Source: Bacillus sp. ISL-7
Lineage (GTDB): Bacteria > Bacillota > Bacilli > Bacillales_B > DSM-18226
Length of the DNA stretch: 64,000 bases
Assembly: GCF_018613065.1 (NCBI RefSeq)
Contig: NZ_JAGGQW010000059.1
Span: 1 to 64,000, forward strand
Direction of reading: 5' to 3'
Shown here: positions 1-9,600 of the stretch, one piece after another
Numbering within the stretch: position 1 is the first letter of the stretch
Layout: every line of letters starts with the position of its first letter
Notes under the pieces: generated by a model
Told to the model about the DNA's origin: nothing
The model's database searches: none
Seen by the model: only the letters and a program-made list of their open reading frames with translations
Position numbers and translations under genes: made by a program

Positions 1-471
1 GGCTTTCAACTTTTTTAAGTATGCATTCTCCATGCGTAAACGCTCTACTTCCGCTTGTAGTGCTTCAACTGATCCCTCAACAGGTTTTGCCTTTTTTGAT
101 TTCTTTACTTCCTTCTCCATGGTTGGACGCCCCTTTTTCTTTGATTCGAGGGCATCAATTCCATGTTTTTCGAATTGCCTTCTCCATTTTCGAATTAAAG
201 AAGGATCAGCTATCTTAAAAATAGCAGCTGTTTCATTCGGCGACGTCCCGTAATCATTCATATATTTTAGTACGTCTAGTTTAAACTGTGTTGAGTAACT
301 TGTATAGGATTTTACAAACGCTTCTACACCATTTTCTTCGTACTGCTTCACCCAAGTTATTACTAAAGAAGATGCTGCTCCAATGGAAGCCCCAATCGTA
401 CGATAACTATCATTACCTTGTAAGTAGCGCTGGACAGCCGCTAATTTATCCTTCGCACTAAATTTAGCCAT
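1..471 (-). CDS. IS3-family (IS150 group) transposase OrfA, cut by window edge
   Basis: The reading frame is open from the ATG at 471 to base 1, 157 codons, and continues outside the window. It starts MAKFSAKDKLAAVQRYLQGN and holds two helix-turn-helix units (about residues 5-50 and 60-110), the second ending SLIRKWRRQFEKHGIDAL. A basic linker and a leucine-zipper-like stretch (VEALQAEVERLRMENAYLKK) follow, which is the usual layout of IS3 OrfA proteins that bind the terminal repeats and dimerise. OrfB, the DDE catalytic part normally made by -1 frameshifting, would lie to the left. Family assignment is confident; the exact IS name is not known. Confidence 0.85.
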   Translation of the reverse strand, partial: MAKFSAKDKLAAVQRYLQGNDSYRTIGASIGAASSLVITWVKQYEENGVEAFVKSYTSYSTQFKLDVLKYMNDYGTSPNETAAIFKIADPSLIRKWRRQFEKHGIDALESKKKGRPTMEKEVKKSKKAKPVEGSVEALQAEVERLRMENAYLKKLKA

Positions 472-524
472 AAAAAATGCACCCCTAATTGTTAGATAGT
501 GTCCAACAATTCGGGTGCAGTTCA
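1..524 (-). mobile_element. IS3-family insertion sequence, upstream end inside the window
   Basis: The end of the element upstream of orfA appears to lie at about 524. Read on the minus strand the terminus starts TGAACTGCACCCGAATTG, followed by TTGGACACT, and orfA begins 53 bases inside. IS3 elements usually start with TG and end with CA. The other end and any target duplication are outside the window, so the boundary is an inference from the terminal pattern. Confidence 0.6.
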
Positions 525-617
525 ACATGCAGCAACATGTCCGGTCAGTTTAAATAATATTTCCATCAAAATGGGGTCGCACCAGTCGCTAAACCCAAGA
601 TGACTTCACTCAATCCT

Positions 618-938
618 TTAATCTACAAAAACACCCCAACCGTCAGAATAACCACCATGTGGTTTGCTTAAGTTATTTAAATTATTCTGGATTTTAATTA
701 TTTCATTATAATTTAACAACATTCTTTTAGAGCAACAACATGCCCACTCGTCAGTTTCGTCGTCTTGATCTAAGAAACAATTGAATCCTTCTTCTTTTAG
801 TACTTGTGTTAATTTTTCTCCTGTTGTTTGATCAGGCACAGCAACAAAAAATTCCACTGATTGTTGTTTTTTAAAATCTAATCCCTCTTTATATAGACTT
901 CGTAAAGCATCTCCATCAGCATCATTAGGAAATTTCAT
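618..938 (-). CDS. RraB-like (ribonuclease E inhibitor RraB domain) protein
   Basis: A 106-residue protein starting MKFPNDADGDALRSLYKEG and ending GGYSDGWGVFVD. Both ends match the RraB fold family, in which DADGDxLR and a C-terminal GYxDGWG are conserved. I chose the ATG at 938 because GGAGGAAAAAGA lies just before it; the longer frame from 977 has no clear ribosome binding site. A CACCCSKRM stretch precedes the C-terminal helix. In enterobacteria RraB inhibits RNase E, but Bacillaceae normally lack RNase E, so the role here is unknown. The gene stands alone next to the IS end. Confidence 0.75.
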   Translation of the reverse strand: MKFPNDADGDALRSLYKEGLDFKKQQSVEFFVAVPDQTTGEKLTQVLKEEGFNCFLDQDDETDEWACCCSKRMLLNYNEIIKIQNNLNNLSKPHGGYSDGWGVFVD

Positions 939-1082
939 TCTTTTTCCTCCAAATTCTAGTACATTCACTGTTGTCATTATAATTCACTTATTTCTTTTCG
1001 ACAAACCAGAAAGATGACAGGATACTTATTTTATCCAAATTAGATAAGCTACTTTTATTCGTTTAGCAAGTAATCAACTGCT

Positions 1083-2207
1083 CTATTCTACTCCCGGAAA
1101 CCATCCAGGCGAATGAATAATGGCCTGCCAAAGGGGATCTGGTACTTCCAGTTCGTGCTGATGATTCTTATTTATTTTGGTGACAATTTCAGATTCTCTA
1201 CCTTGTTCCACTTTCTGCACCCACTCAGGATCAATAATCAGTTCGCGTGCCAGTGCAATTAAAGGGACTCCTGTTTCGTATGCTTTTAAGGCATCATCAG
1301 CTGTATAAATCGAACCGACACCGATTACTGGAACTCGGTCACCTACACGCTCCTGAATGATTTCAAGACGTGAACGTGTATCCTCAACTCCCCGTTTAGG
1401 TGTTGATCTGAAATCCTGCAATGAAACATGAAGGTAATCAAGGTCTTTTTCTGCAAGTGTATCTATTAGTGCGAGTGTGTCAGCCATAGTGATCCCAGGT
1501 GTTTCAGGTTCCTCAGGGGAAAAACGATAGCCAACCAAGAAAGGCTCTTTCCCATATTCAGCAACAACTCTTTTTACTTCATCAATTACCGCTAACGGAA
1601 AAGTAAGACGTTTTTCAAGAGTCCCACCCCATCGGTCTACACGACGATTAGAATGAGGAGAAAAGAATTGCTGAATCAAGTATCCATTAGCCCCATGTAA
1701 TTCAACACCATCATAACCTGCTTCAATGGCTCGTCGAGTGGTTTCTCCAAAATCGCGTATAATGGATTCGATCTCTGTTTCAGTCAATGCCCGGGGTACA
1801 GGTTTTCCTGCACCTTCTGAAGGAACTGCACTAGCACTTACCACATCACCATCTACTAATTCAGGTGGAACCTGGCGTCCGCCATGGAAGATTTGCAAAA
1901 TCGCTTTTGCCCCCTTCTCTTTAATCGCTGATGCCACACGACGCAAACTTGGGATCATCTCATCTCGGTCTCCACCAAATTCACCATGAAATCCTTTACC
2001 ATTCATTGTCACATAGGTACATGCTGTAATGACCATTCCGACGCCATTGGATCGTCTTTCATAATACTTGACCTCCGCATCTGAGACGGTCCCGTCAGGA
2101 TTTGATGAGAAATTGGTCATGGGTGCCATGACCATGCGATTTTTTAATTGAATCCCCTTTCCTATCGTAAATGACTCAAATAATGGTGCATATTTTAAAT
2201 TCATCAT
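1083..2207 (-). CDS. NADH-dependent flavin oxidoreductase, old yellow enzyme family (YqiG-like)
   Basis: A 374-residue TIM-barrel FMN oxidoreductase. The start KYAPLFESFTIGKGIQLKNR followed by MVMAPMTN is the classic old-yellow-enzyme opening. ILQIFHGGRQ and VELHGANGYLIQQFFSPHSN carry the substrate-binding His and Asn residues, and GVGSIYTADDAL is the phosphate-binding end of the barrel. Length and sequence style fit the Bacillus YqiG branch, which reduces activated alkenes with NAD(P)H; the natural substrate is unknown. GGAGGAGTAAAGC precedes ATG ATG at 2207/2204. It is probably monocistronic; a thioredoxin gene follows in upstream order at 2316. Confidence 0.88.
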   Translation of the reverse strand: MMNLKYAPLFESFTIGKGIQLKNRMVMAPMTNFSSNPDGTVSDAEVKYYERRSNGVGMVITACTYVTMNGKGFHGEFGGDRDEMIPSLRRVASAIKEKGAKAILQIFHGGRQVPPELVDGDVVSASAVPSEGAGKPVPRALTETEIESIIRDFGETTRRAIEAGYDGVELHGANGYLIQQFFSPHSNRRVDRWGGTLEKRLTFPLAVIDEVKRVVAEYGKEPFLVGYRFSPEEPETPGITMADTLALIDTLAEKDLDYLHVSLQDFRSTPKRGVEDTRSRLEIIQERVGDRVPVIGVGSIYTADDALKAYETGVPLIALARELIIDPEWVQKVEQGRESEIVTKINKNHQHELEVPDPLWQAIIHSPGWFPGVE

Positions 2208-2315
2208 GCTTTACTCCTCCACCTTGTTCATTAATGTTAAATTGGAAATTACTTTGCCCAATCTACAACTTTATCCTATAGTTTACCGTTTCGTTCAAAG
2301 CAAATTCCTACCATA

Positions 2316-2630
2316 TTAAGTGTGCTTCACAATTAATTCTGTCAAAGCTTCTTTTGGTTGGAAGCCGATAACCTTATCTACTTCAACACCGTCTTTGAAA
2401 AGAATCAACGTTGGAATGCTCATGACGCCAAATGCTCGTGTTGTTTCTGGGTTCTCATCTACATTAAGTTTGATAATCCCAACTTTATCACCAATTTCAG
2501 CATCGATTTCCTCCAACACAGGTGCAATCATTTTACAAGGGCCGCACCACGGAGCCCAAAAATCTACTAACACCAATCCCTCTTTCATTTCTGAAGCAAA
2601 AGTTTGATCTGTTACGTGTGAAATAGCCAT
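2316..2630 (-). CDS. trxA: Thioredoxin
   Basis: A 104-residue thioredoxin with the redox site WCGPC (Cys29, Cys32), buried Asp23 in VLVDFWAPW, and the cis-proline motif SIPT near residue 74. It is a cytosolic dithiol reductase, probably served by a thioredoxin reductase outside the window. ATG at 2630 is preceded by GGAGGAAAAAATA, which rules out the five-codon longer frame from 2645. The gene stands alone, not in a pathway operon, so it could be the housekeeping thioredoxin or a paralogue. Confidence 0.93.
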   Translation of the reverse strand: MAISHVTDQTFASEMKEGLVLVDFWAPWCGPCKMIAPVLEEIDAEIGDKVGIIKLNVDENPETTRAFGVMSIPTLILFKDGVEVDKVIGFQPKEALTELIVKHT

Positions 2631-2701
2631 TATTTTTTCCTCCAATTTAATTTTTATATTTTTAAAAACTTATTGTGTTCTCTCAGACAAATAGATGAAA
2701 A

Positions 2702-3094
2702 TTACCTTTTTGCATCAAAATTCCTAATTCTGTTTCCACTGATTAGATATTCAGTTTTCTTGATAGGCACTTCTTGAATTTTTTTAATAGATACTAATTT
2801 CGCCGATAATTCCTTAAACCACTGCTCATCTTTAAAAAGTAAAGCTAAATCTATTAAAGCTAAAAGCTCACTTTCATTTCTACCTGTTATCTCTGGCAGC
2901 TTTTCAGCCCGTTTATTTTGGATCCAAATCGATTTTCCAATCGCTTTTTCATTGTCACTGTCAACCACATTTACTTGTAGCATTTCTTTGTGAGAGTCTA
3001 CGGTTTCAACATACCCTTGAATCAGTTCTCCATCTTTTGACCTTCCATGTACCCAATCCCCATTTTCAAATCGATTGTTATCGGCCATCGTCAT
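2702..3094 (-). CDS. IDEAL-domain protein
   Basis: A 130-residue protein. Residues 1-65 look like a small beta-rich domain (FENGDWVHGRSKDGELIQGY, later GKSIWIQNKRAEKLPE). Residues 73-97 (ESELLALIDLALLFKDEQWF, KELSAKL) match the IDEAL domain, a short helical element found mostly in Bacillales proteins and named after its sequence motif. The function of this architecture is unknown. ATG at 3094 follows AAGGGGTGTAG. The gene lies downstream of an Rrf2 regulator on the same strand, with a 119-base gap carrying an inverted repeat that may be an operator. Confidence 0.7.
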   Translation of the reverse strand: MTMADNNRFENGDWVHGRSKDGELIQGYVETVDSHKEMLQVNVVDSDNEKAIGKSIWIQNKRAEKLPEITGRNESELLALIDLALLFKDEQWFKELSAKLVSIKKIQEVPIKKTEYLISGNRIRNFDAKR

Positions 3095-3113
3095 CTACAC
3101 CCCTTAAATGTTA

Positions 3114-3213
3114 TAAAAAAAGTTACAGTTTGGTTTTTTAAAAAAGTATATCATCTTTATCGCATCATACTGTAATAAAATAATATACAGTATAAAGAAA
3201 AGAAAAAACTAAA
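3114..3213 (-). promoter_or_regulatory. Promoter region with inverted repeat ATACTGTA-N11-TACAGTAT
   Basis: Upstream of the IDEAL gene, at 3167-3193, lies the inverted repeat ATACTGTA and TACAGTAT with 11 bases between the halves. Another TACAGT copy is at about 3124. A similar block, TAATAT..TACAGT.TATAAAG, occurs upstream of the neighbouring Rrf2 regulator near 3670-3690. This suggests one dyad-binding regulator, possibly that Rrf2 protein, but the link is inference from position and likeness. Confidence 0.4.
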
Positions 3214-3633
3214 TCATGTGCAATGTTTAATTTTTTCTAAAACAGTACTAAGGGTTATATTCTCTAAATATTTTTCAAAATACAATTCAGCATCATTGAA
3301 AATTTGATCCATAACCACCTGGGTATTAGACGATATCACACATTTTTGCTCCGGATCACCTGTGCACCAGTTTGGTTTTAGGCTTCCGCGTGAAACTATA
3401 CGATAAATATCTGCCAATGATACCTCTTGAGAGTTACAGTCGAGAATATAGCCGCCGCCGATACCTTCTTTTGTCTTAACAAATCCATGATTTCGCAAAC
3501 AGCTCATGATCTTCCGAATCCGTGCGGCGTTTGTACAAACATTGGTAGCGATTGACTCACTGCTAGCCATATGATCTGGTAAATAAGCTAAATAGACTAA
3601 ACTATGGACGGCTATCGTAAAATCACTATTCAC
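3214..3633 (-). CDS. Rrf2-family transcriptional regulator
   Basis: A 139-residue protein starting MNSDFTIAVHSLVYLAYL, the usual Rrf2 opening, with a winged helix (ATNVCTNAARIRKIMSCLRN, then KTKEGIGGGYIL) in residues 25-70. Three cysteines (SCLRN, NWCTG, EQKCVI) might bind a metal or cluster, but the classical CxxC(x)nC spacing is not clean. It resembles the YwnA branch more than NsrR or IscR. The start is GTG at 3633 behind GAGGAGGAAGC. It may regulate itself and the adjacent IDEAL gene, whose upstream regions share TACAGT motifs. Confidence 0.85.
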   Translation of the reverse strand: MNSDFTIAVHSLVYLAYLPDHMASSESIATNVCTNAARIRKIMSCLRNHGFVKTKEGIGGGYILDCNSQEVSLADIYRIVSRGSLKPNWCTGDPEQKCVISSNTQVVMDQIFNDAELYFEKYLENITLSTVLEKIKHCT

Positions 3634-3883
3634 TTTAATGCTTCCTCCTCAAGAAGATTAATGTAATTTTAATATTTACAGTTTATAAAGTCAACAAAAA
3701 ATAACTCCATATTAATAATTTCCACTATAGCCTATTAAATTCGCGAAAATAGTTTTTTGAAATCAAAAAATTTAGTTTATGCAGGATAATTTTTATTCAA
3801 TATTTAGAAGAAGCACACTGTAGCATTTCATAAAATAATTTCCTAATGGTTACATTATAATAATAAAACTAGGGGGGTTTAGC

Positions 3884-4888
3884 ATGACGACTTCGAGCCA
3901 AGCACCTATTACATCATCAGAATTAGCAAATTTGTGGATGGCTTATCAAGAAAAAACCATGATGCTTAGAGTATTGGAACATTTTATCAAGCACTCCGAT
4001 CATGAAGGAAAACAACTGTTACAGTCGTATTATACTGGTGCCGCCAAAAACATTGAGATGATTAAAAGTATTTTTCAACAAGAAGGCTCAGTAATTCCAA
4101 TTGGTTTTACAGAAAACGATGTATATAAAAGCGTTCCAAAGTTATTTGATTTTATGTACGATATTATGTATTTACATTTGATGACTAAAGTGGAAATGAG
4201 CCTTTATGCACTATTCACAGGCATGTCCTATCGAAAGGATATTGAAGATTTATTTATCGGAATGACAGCTGAATCACAATCAATGAACAGCCAAGCAACT
4301 CAATTCCTTTTAGAAAAAGGGGTACTGGTACGTCCACCTTTTGTATCAATGCCAAAACAGGTAAATTTTGTACAAGATAAAAATTATATGGATGGGTTTA
4401 ATTGGTTTAGTGAAAATAGATCCCTGAATACTGTTGAAGTTTCTCTTATCCATCATGCAATTGAAACTAACCTTGTAGGGATGCAATTAATGATTGGATT
4501 CGCTCAAGTTGCTTCTGATAAAGAGGTTCGAAAATATCTTACCAAAGGAATGGAATTGTCCAAAAAAATCGAAATAGATTTAGGTGAATTCTTACGCCAA
4601 AGTTATATTGAGCCCCCAGCTACTCATGCTGGAAAAGCAACAACGTCAAAAACTGCGCCATTTTCTGACAAATTGATGATGTACAATACCAATTTGTTAG
4701 CTTCATTTGGGCTCGGAAGTAATGCATTAGGCACTGGATTTTGTTTACGGAGTGACTTGCCGGCTAAAATGTCTTTAAATGCAAAAAATATTTTCACTTT
4801 TGCTCAAGATGGAGGAAAGATTTTGATCAAAAATGGCTGGATGGAAGAACCACCACAGATTGAGGATCGAAATCAATTAACCAAATAA
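3884..4888 (+). CDS. DUF3231 family protein
   Basis: A 334-residue protein built from two similar helical halves (about residues 8-165 and 172-325). Each begins with a helix such as TSSELANLWMAYQEKTMMLR or NTVEVSLIHHAIETNLVGMQ and has a GFTENDV-like or SYIEPP-like loop. This is the DUF3231 pattern, common in spore-forming Bacillales, with a ferritin-like helical look but unknown function. AGGGGGGTTTAGC precedes ATG 3884. It is monocistronic and ends in a terminator at 4907. Confidence 0.8.
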   Translation: MTTSSQAPITSSELANLWMAYQEKTMMLRVLEHFIKHSDHEGKQLLQSYYTGAAKNIEMIKSIFQQEGSVIPIGFTENDVYKSVPKLFDFMYDIMYLHLMTKVEMSLYALFTGMSYRKDIEDLFIGMTAESQSMNSQATQFLLEKGVLVRPPFVSMPKQVNFVQDKNYMDGFNWFSENRSLNTVEVSLIHHAIETNLVGMQLMIGFAQVASDKEVRKYLTKGMELSKKIEIDLGEFLRQSYIEPPATHAGKATTSKTAPFSDKLMMYNTNLLASFGLGSNALGTGFCLRSDLPAKMSLNAKNIFTFAQDGGKILIKNGWMEEPPQIEDRNQLTK

Positions 4889-4906
4889 TTATTTTTTTAG
4901 AACAGC

Positions 4907-4937
4907 AAAACTAACCTTAAAAAAGGCTAGTTTTTTT
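4907..4937 (+). terminator. Intrinsic terminator after the DUF3231 gene
   Basis: AAAACTAACCTT pairs with AAGGCTAGTTTT with one mismatch, and the stem runs into seven T residues. It lies 19 bases after the stop codon. Confidence 0.75.
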
Positions 4938-5069
4938 CTTTCTAAAGTGCATTCTTTATTTTTTGGTTAATTAATTTAAAAATCTCCTACTTCTCCTTTA
5001 TTTTTATATAATAAACATTGTCAATTAATAAACATCTATTCCGCAGGAACTTATACTTTAATTCATAAA

Positions 5070-5107
5070 AAAGAGACCTGATTCAATAATGATATGAATC
5101 AGCTCTT
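5070..5107 (-). terminator. Intrinsic terminator of gltA-gltB
   Basis: AAGAGACCTGATTCA pairs with TGAATCAGCTCTT around a nine-base loop. On the minus strand it is followed by a T run, fitting the end of the gltAB transcript 16 bases past the stop codon. Confidence 0.8.
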
Positions 5108-5123
5108 TAATCGAACTCGACAT

Positions 5124-6608
5124 TTATTTAGGTAATAAGGATTTTCCCATCAAATAACGGTCCACTTCATGTGCAACCTGACGGCCTTCGTTGATAGCCC
5201 AGACAATTAGGCTTTGCCCTCTTCTTGCATCTCCCGCAGCAAATACACTTTCTACGTTTGTTCTGTACTCACCGTATGCTGCATCAATCTTTTGATTGGC
5301 AGCTTTTACACCAAATTGGCTTAAAAGCGGCTGCTCCGTTCCCTCAAATCCAATCGCAATAAACACAAATTGAGCGGGCCATACTTTTTCAGTACCTGGT
5401 ATTTCTTTAAAATAGAACCGACCTTCATCGTCTCTCAATTTTTCCATTTGGATGGTATGAAGTTCTTTAAGGTTGCCGTTTTCATCCGCAACAATTTTCT
5501 TGGTTTGGATAGAATACTGACGTGGATCTTCACCAAACTTTGCCTCTGCCTCTTTATAGGCATAGTCCATAGTAAAAACATTAGGGTAGGCTGGCCACAT
5601 ATTTCCAGAATTACGATTCTCAGGTAACTGAGGGTGTTTACCAAACTGAACCACACTTCGGCAGTTTTGGCGCAGGGCTGTTGCCACGCAGTCAGCTCCG
5701 GTGTCGCCTCCTCCAATGACAATGACGTCCTTGCCTTCAGTAGTAATAAACTGGCCATCTTCAAAGTTAGAATCCAAAAGACTCTTTGTCGATTTGCTCA
5801 GGTACTCCATCGCAAAATGGATTCCCTTCGCAGATCGGCCTTCAATTACAAGGTCACGCTGTTTCTGAGCGCCAGTGCAAAGAATTACAGTATCGAATTG
5901 TGCTTGCAAATCTTCGGCAGTAATATCCTTTCCAACCTCAGTATTAGTGACAAAATCAATACCTTCTTGACGTAACAAGCTAATTCTGCGCTCTACCACT
6001 TCTTTATCAAGCTTCATATTTGGAATGCCGTACATAAGTAATCCACCTGGACGGTCTGAACGTTCAAAAACCGTTACCGAGTGACCTGCTTGGTTAAGTT
6101 GATCTGCACTGGCCAATCCTGCAGGGCCGGAACCGATAATCGCTACTTTCTTCCCGGTCCGTGAAACTGGAATACGAGGCGTGATCCAGCCATTTTCAAA
6201 ACCTTTATCGATAATTGCCTGCTCAATGTTTTTAATCGTTACCGCTGGATCAGTAATAGCCAACGTACATGAACCTTCACACGGAGCTGGACAAACTCGC
6301 CCTGTGAACTCAGGGAAATTATTCGTTTTTAGCAAACGATCGAGTGCTTCCTTCCAACGGCCGCGATAAACCAAATCATTCCACTCTGGAATAAGATTAT
6401 GAATCGGACAGCCTGATGTTGCTCCTTGAATTTCCATTCCTATATGGCAGAAAGGAGTGGCACAATCCATGCACCGTGCTCCTTGTCTGCTTAATGTTTC
6501 ATCTGAGAAAGGAACTGAATACTCTTTCCAGTCGCTTAAACGCGTATGGGGATTTCGTTCTTTTCCTTTTTCTCGATTGTATTCCATGAATCCTGTTGCT
6601 TTTCCCAT
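5124..6608 (-). CDS. gltB: Glutamate synthase (NADPH) small subunit
   Basis: A 494-residue beta subunit (GltB in Bacillus, GltD in E. coli naming). It passes electrons from NADPH through FAD and iron-sulfur clusters to the large subunit. Cys46, Cys49, Cys54 and Cys67 (CMDCATPFC, SGCPIHN) and the later GRVCPAPCEGSC set are cluster ligands. GSGPAGLASADQLNQAG is the FAD-binding loop, VIGGGDTGADCVATALRQ the NADPH loop, and FAAGDARRGQSLIVWAINEG the C-terminal FAD motif. ATG 6608 follows AGAAAGGGGAGAGGAAG; the 28-codon longer frame overlaps gltA and lacks support. It is 16 bases downstream of gltA. Confidence 0.96.
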   Translation of the reverse strand: MGKATGFMEYNREKGKERNPHTRLSDWKEYSVPFSDETLSRQGARCMDCATPFCHIGMEIQGATSGCPIHNLIPEWNDLVYRGRWKEALDRLLKTNNFPEFTGRVCPAPCEGSCTLAITDPAVTIKNIEQAIIDKGFENGWITPRIPVSRTGKKVAIIGSGPAGLASADQLNQAGHSVTVFERSDRPGGLLMYGIPNMKLDKEVVERRISLLRQEGIDFVTNTEVGKDITAEDLQAQFDTVILCTGAQKQRDLVIEGRSAKGIHFAMEYLSKSTKSLLDSNFEDGQFITTEGKDVIVIGGGDTGADCVATALRQNCRSVVQFGKHPQLPENRNSGNMWPAYPNVFTMDYAYKEAEAKFGEDPRQYSIQTKKIVADENGNLKELHTIQMEKLRDDEGRFYFKEIPGTEKVWPAQFVFIAIGFEGTEQPLLSQFGVKAANQKIDAAYGEYRTNVESVFAAGDARRGQSLIVWAINEGRQVAHEVDRYLMGKSLLPK

Positions 6609-6624
6609 CTTCCTCTCCCCTTTC

Positions 6625-9600
6625 TTAGCGTAGTACAGCTTCTGGCTGTTTAGGTGTATTTTTCTGTTTGGAGGAATTGTCCAAAAACGCACTCATTATT
6701 GCGTCTTCTTCTGTTAAACCTGCTTCCTTTTGCTTCTGAATTTGCTCCAACATGCGTTTATAGTCCTTTGGAATGACCTTGTTAAATTTTCTCACATGAT
6801 TTTCCCAGTTTTCTAGAACACAGCCTGCTTTTACACTGTTCGTATAATTGAAATGAGTTTGAATCATTTGCTTAAGTTCATTCGCATCGTTTTTCGTTAA
6901 AGATTCAATCTCTATCATCTCTTGGTTACATAACTTCTTAAAGGCATCTTGATCGTCTGCTAATACGTACGCAATTCCGCCAGACATCCCGGCCGCAAAG
7001 TTTTTGCCAACATCACCTAAAATAACAACGCGACCGCCCGTCATATATTCGCAGCCATGGTCACCAATTCCTTCGACCACAACGTTCACACCACTATTAC
7101 GAACCGCAAAACGTTCACCGGCACGTCCATTAATATACGCTTCGCCGCTTGTCGCACCATATAAAGCAACATTCCCAGCGATTACATTTTCGCCTGCCGA
7201 TAGTTTAGAAGATTCGTCTGCTTTCACAATCAACTTTCCGCCCGATAAGCCTTTTCCAAGGAAATCGTTTACGTCACCCGAAATCTCTAATGTCACGCCT
7301 TTCGGAACAAAGGCACCGAAGCTTTGACCTGCAGATCCAGTAAATCTTAGAGTAATCGTATTTTCAGGAAGCCCCTCTTCACCGTATCGCTTCGATACTT
7401 CACTACCGACGATTGTTCCAACGACACGATTCACATTCGAAATCGGGAAGCTCGCATCCACTGGAATTCGATCTTGTAATGCTTGTTGAACCGCCGGCAA
7501 GATTTTTTGAATATCAAGTGAATCATCAATTTTATGATTTTGTGGAGTCTTGAACGTACGAACTCCTTCAGGTTGATGCAGCAATGGAGTTAAATCTAGA
7601 TCCTTTGCTTTCCAGTGTGCTTTTGCACGGTCACTCATTTTCAGAACATCTGTACGGCCCACCATTTCGTCAACGGTTCTAAAGCCAAGCTCAGCCATTA
7701 GTTCACGTACTTCTTGGGCAACAAAACGCATATAGTTAACGATGTAATCAGCTTCTCCTGTGAACTTTTTACGAAGCTCCGGATTTTGTGTAGCAATTCC
7801 AACCGGGCAAGTATCTAAGTGACATACACGCATCATGACACATCCAAGCACAACAAGCGGTGCAGTCGCAAAACCAAACTCTTCTGCCCCAAATAAGGCA
7901 GCCATTACGACATCTTTCCCAGTCATTAATTTACCATCTGTCTCAAGGACGACACGTTCACGCAAGCCATTAAGCATTAATGTTTGGTGTGCTTCGGCAA
8001 GTCCAAGCTCCCATGGTAATCCCGTATGTTGGATACTGGTTTTTGGTGATGCTCCTGTTCCGCCGTCATAACCACTGATCACAATAACATCAGCTGCACC
8101 TTTCGCAACTCCTGCCGCAATCGTTCCTACTCCGCCCTTGGATACGAGCTTAACGCTGATTCGGGCATCCCGATTAGCATTTTTCAAATCGTGAATCAGC
8201 TGTGCCAAGTCTTCAATCGAGTAGATATCATGGTGCGGCGGCGGTGAAATCAGCCCGACTCCTGGTGTAGAACCACGAACATCTGCCACCCATGGGTAAA
8301 CTTTATTCCCAGGCAGCTGTCCGCCTTCACCTGGCTTTGCCCCTTGTGCCATTTTAATTTGAAGCTCATCAGCATTGACAAGATAGTGACTTTTCACTCC
8401 GAAACGGCCTGAAGCAATTTGCTTCACAGCACTTCGGCGATTATCGCCATTTTCATCCAAGATAAAGCGGCTTGAATCTTCCCCGCCTTCACCCGAGTTG
8501 CTTTTTCCGCCTAAGCGATTCATCGCAATCGCCAAGGTTTCATGGGCTTCCTTACTAATGGATCCAAATGACATTGCTCCTGTTTTAAAACGACGAACAA
8601 TGGAATCGACTGTTTCTACTTCCTCTATTGGTAAAGACTTTCTAGTTTCATCAAATAAGAACAAATTCCGTAAGAATCCAATTCTCTCTTCATTAGCTAG
8701 CTTGGAATACTTTTTAAATAATTCGTAATCGCCTTTACGGCAAGCCCATTGCAGGGTATGAATCGTTCCAGGGTTAAACGCGTGATGTTCCCCTGTTTTT
8801 CTCCACTGGAAATTACTTCCTGAATCTAAAGTTTGATCATTCGAATCTGCGTAAGCCACTGTATGAAGCATTTTTGCTTCTTCGGCAATCGTATCTAAAC
8901 CGATACCGCCGAGCTGAGAAACTGTACCAGTAAAGTAACGTTCAATGACATCTCCGCTAATTCCAACTGCTTCAAAAATTTGCGCACCGCGATAGCTTTG
9001 AACGGTTGAAATTCCCATTTTGGACATGACTTTTACAACGCCCTCAGTCATTCCTTTTACATACTTGCTTACTGCTTCCTCATATGTGAACGGTAAGCTT
9101 CCATCTAAGATAGCCTGCTTATAGGTTGCGAACGCAAGATACGGATTGATGGCATCAACACCATAGCCAATTAAAGCGGCCAAATGATGAACTTCACGTA
9201 CTTCCCCAGATTCAATTATGATGCTTGCTTTCGTTCTGCTGCCTTCACGAATCAGATGCTGATGAAGGGCGCTTGCAGCCAATAATGAAGGAATCGCTGC
9301 TTCCTTTTGATTCATGTTACGATCAGATAAGATTAATAGACTTACACCTTCAGAGATGGCAGCATCCGCCTCTCGGCAAATCTTATCAAGACTACCTTCG
9401 ATATCTTCAGTGAACAGGATGTCAATTACCTTACTCTTAAAACCAACTGAATCCAATGATTTTAGCTGTTCCAGTTGACTATTGGTAATTACCGGTGTAT
9501 CCAGCTGAATTCGGCGGCAGTTTAATTCTGAAGGATTCAATATATTTCCTTCCGCCCCTAATAATGTCATCGTCGATGTGACAATCTCTTCACGAAGTGA

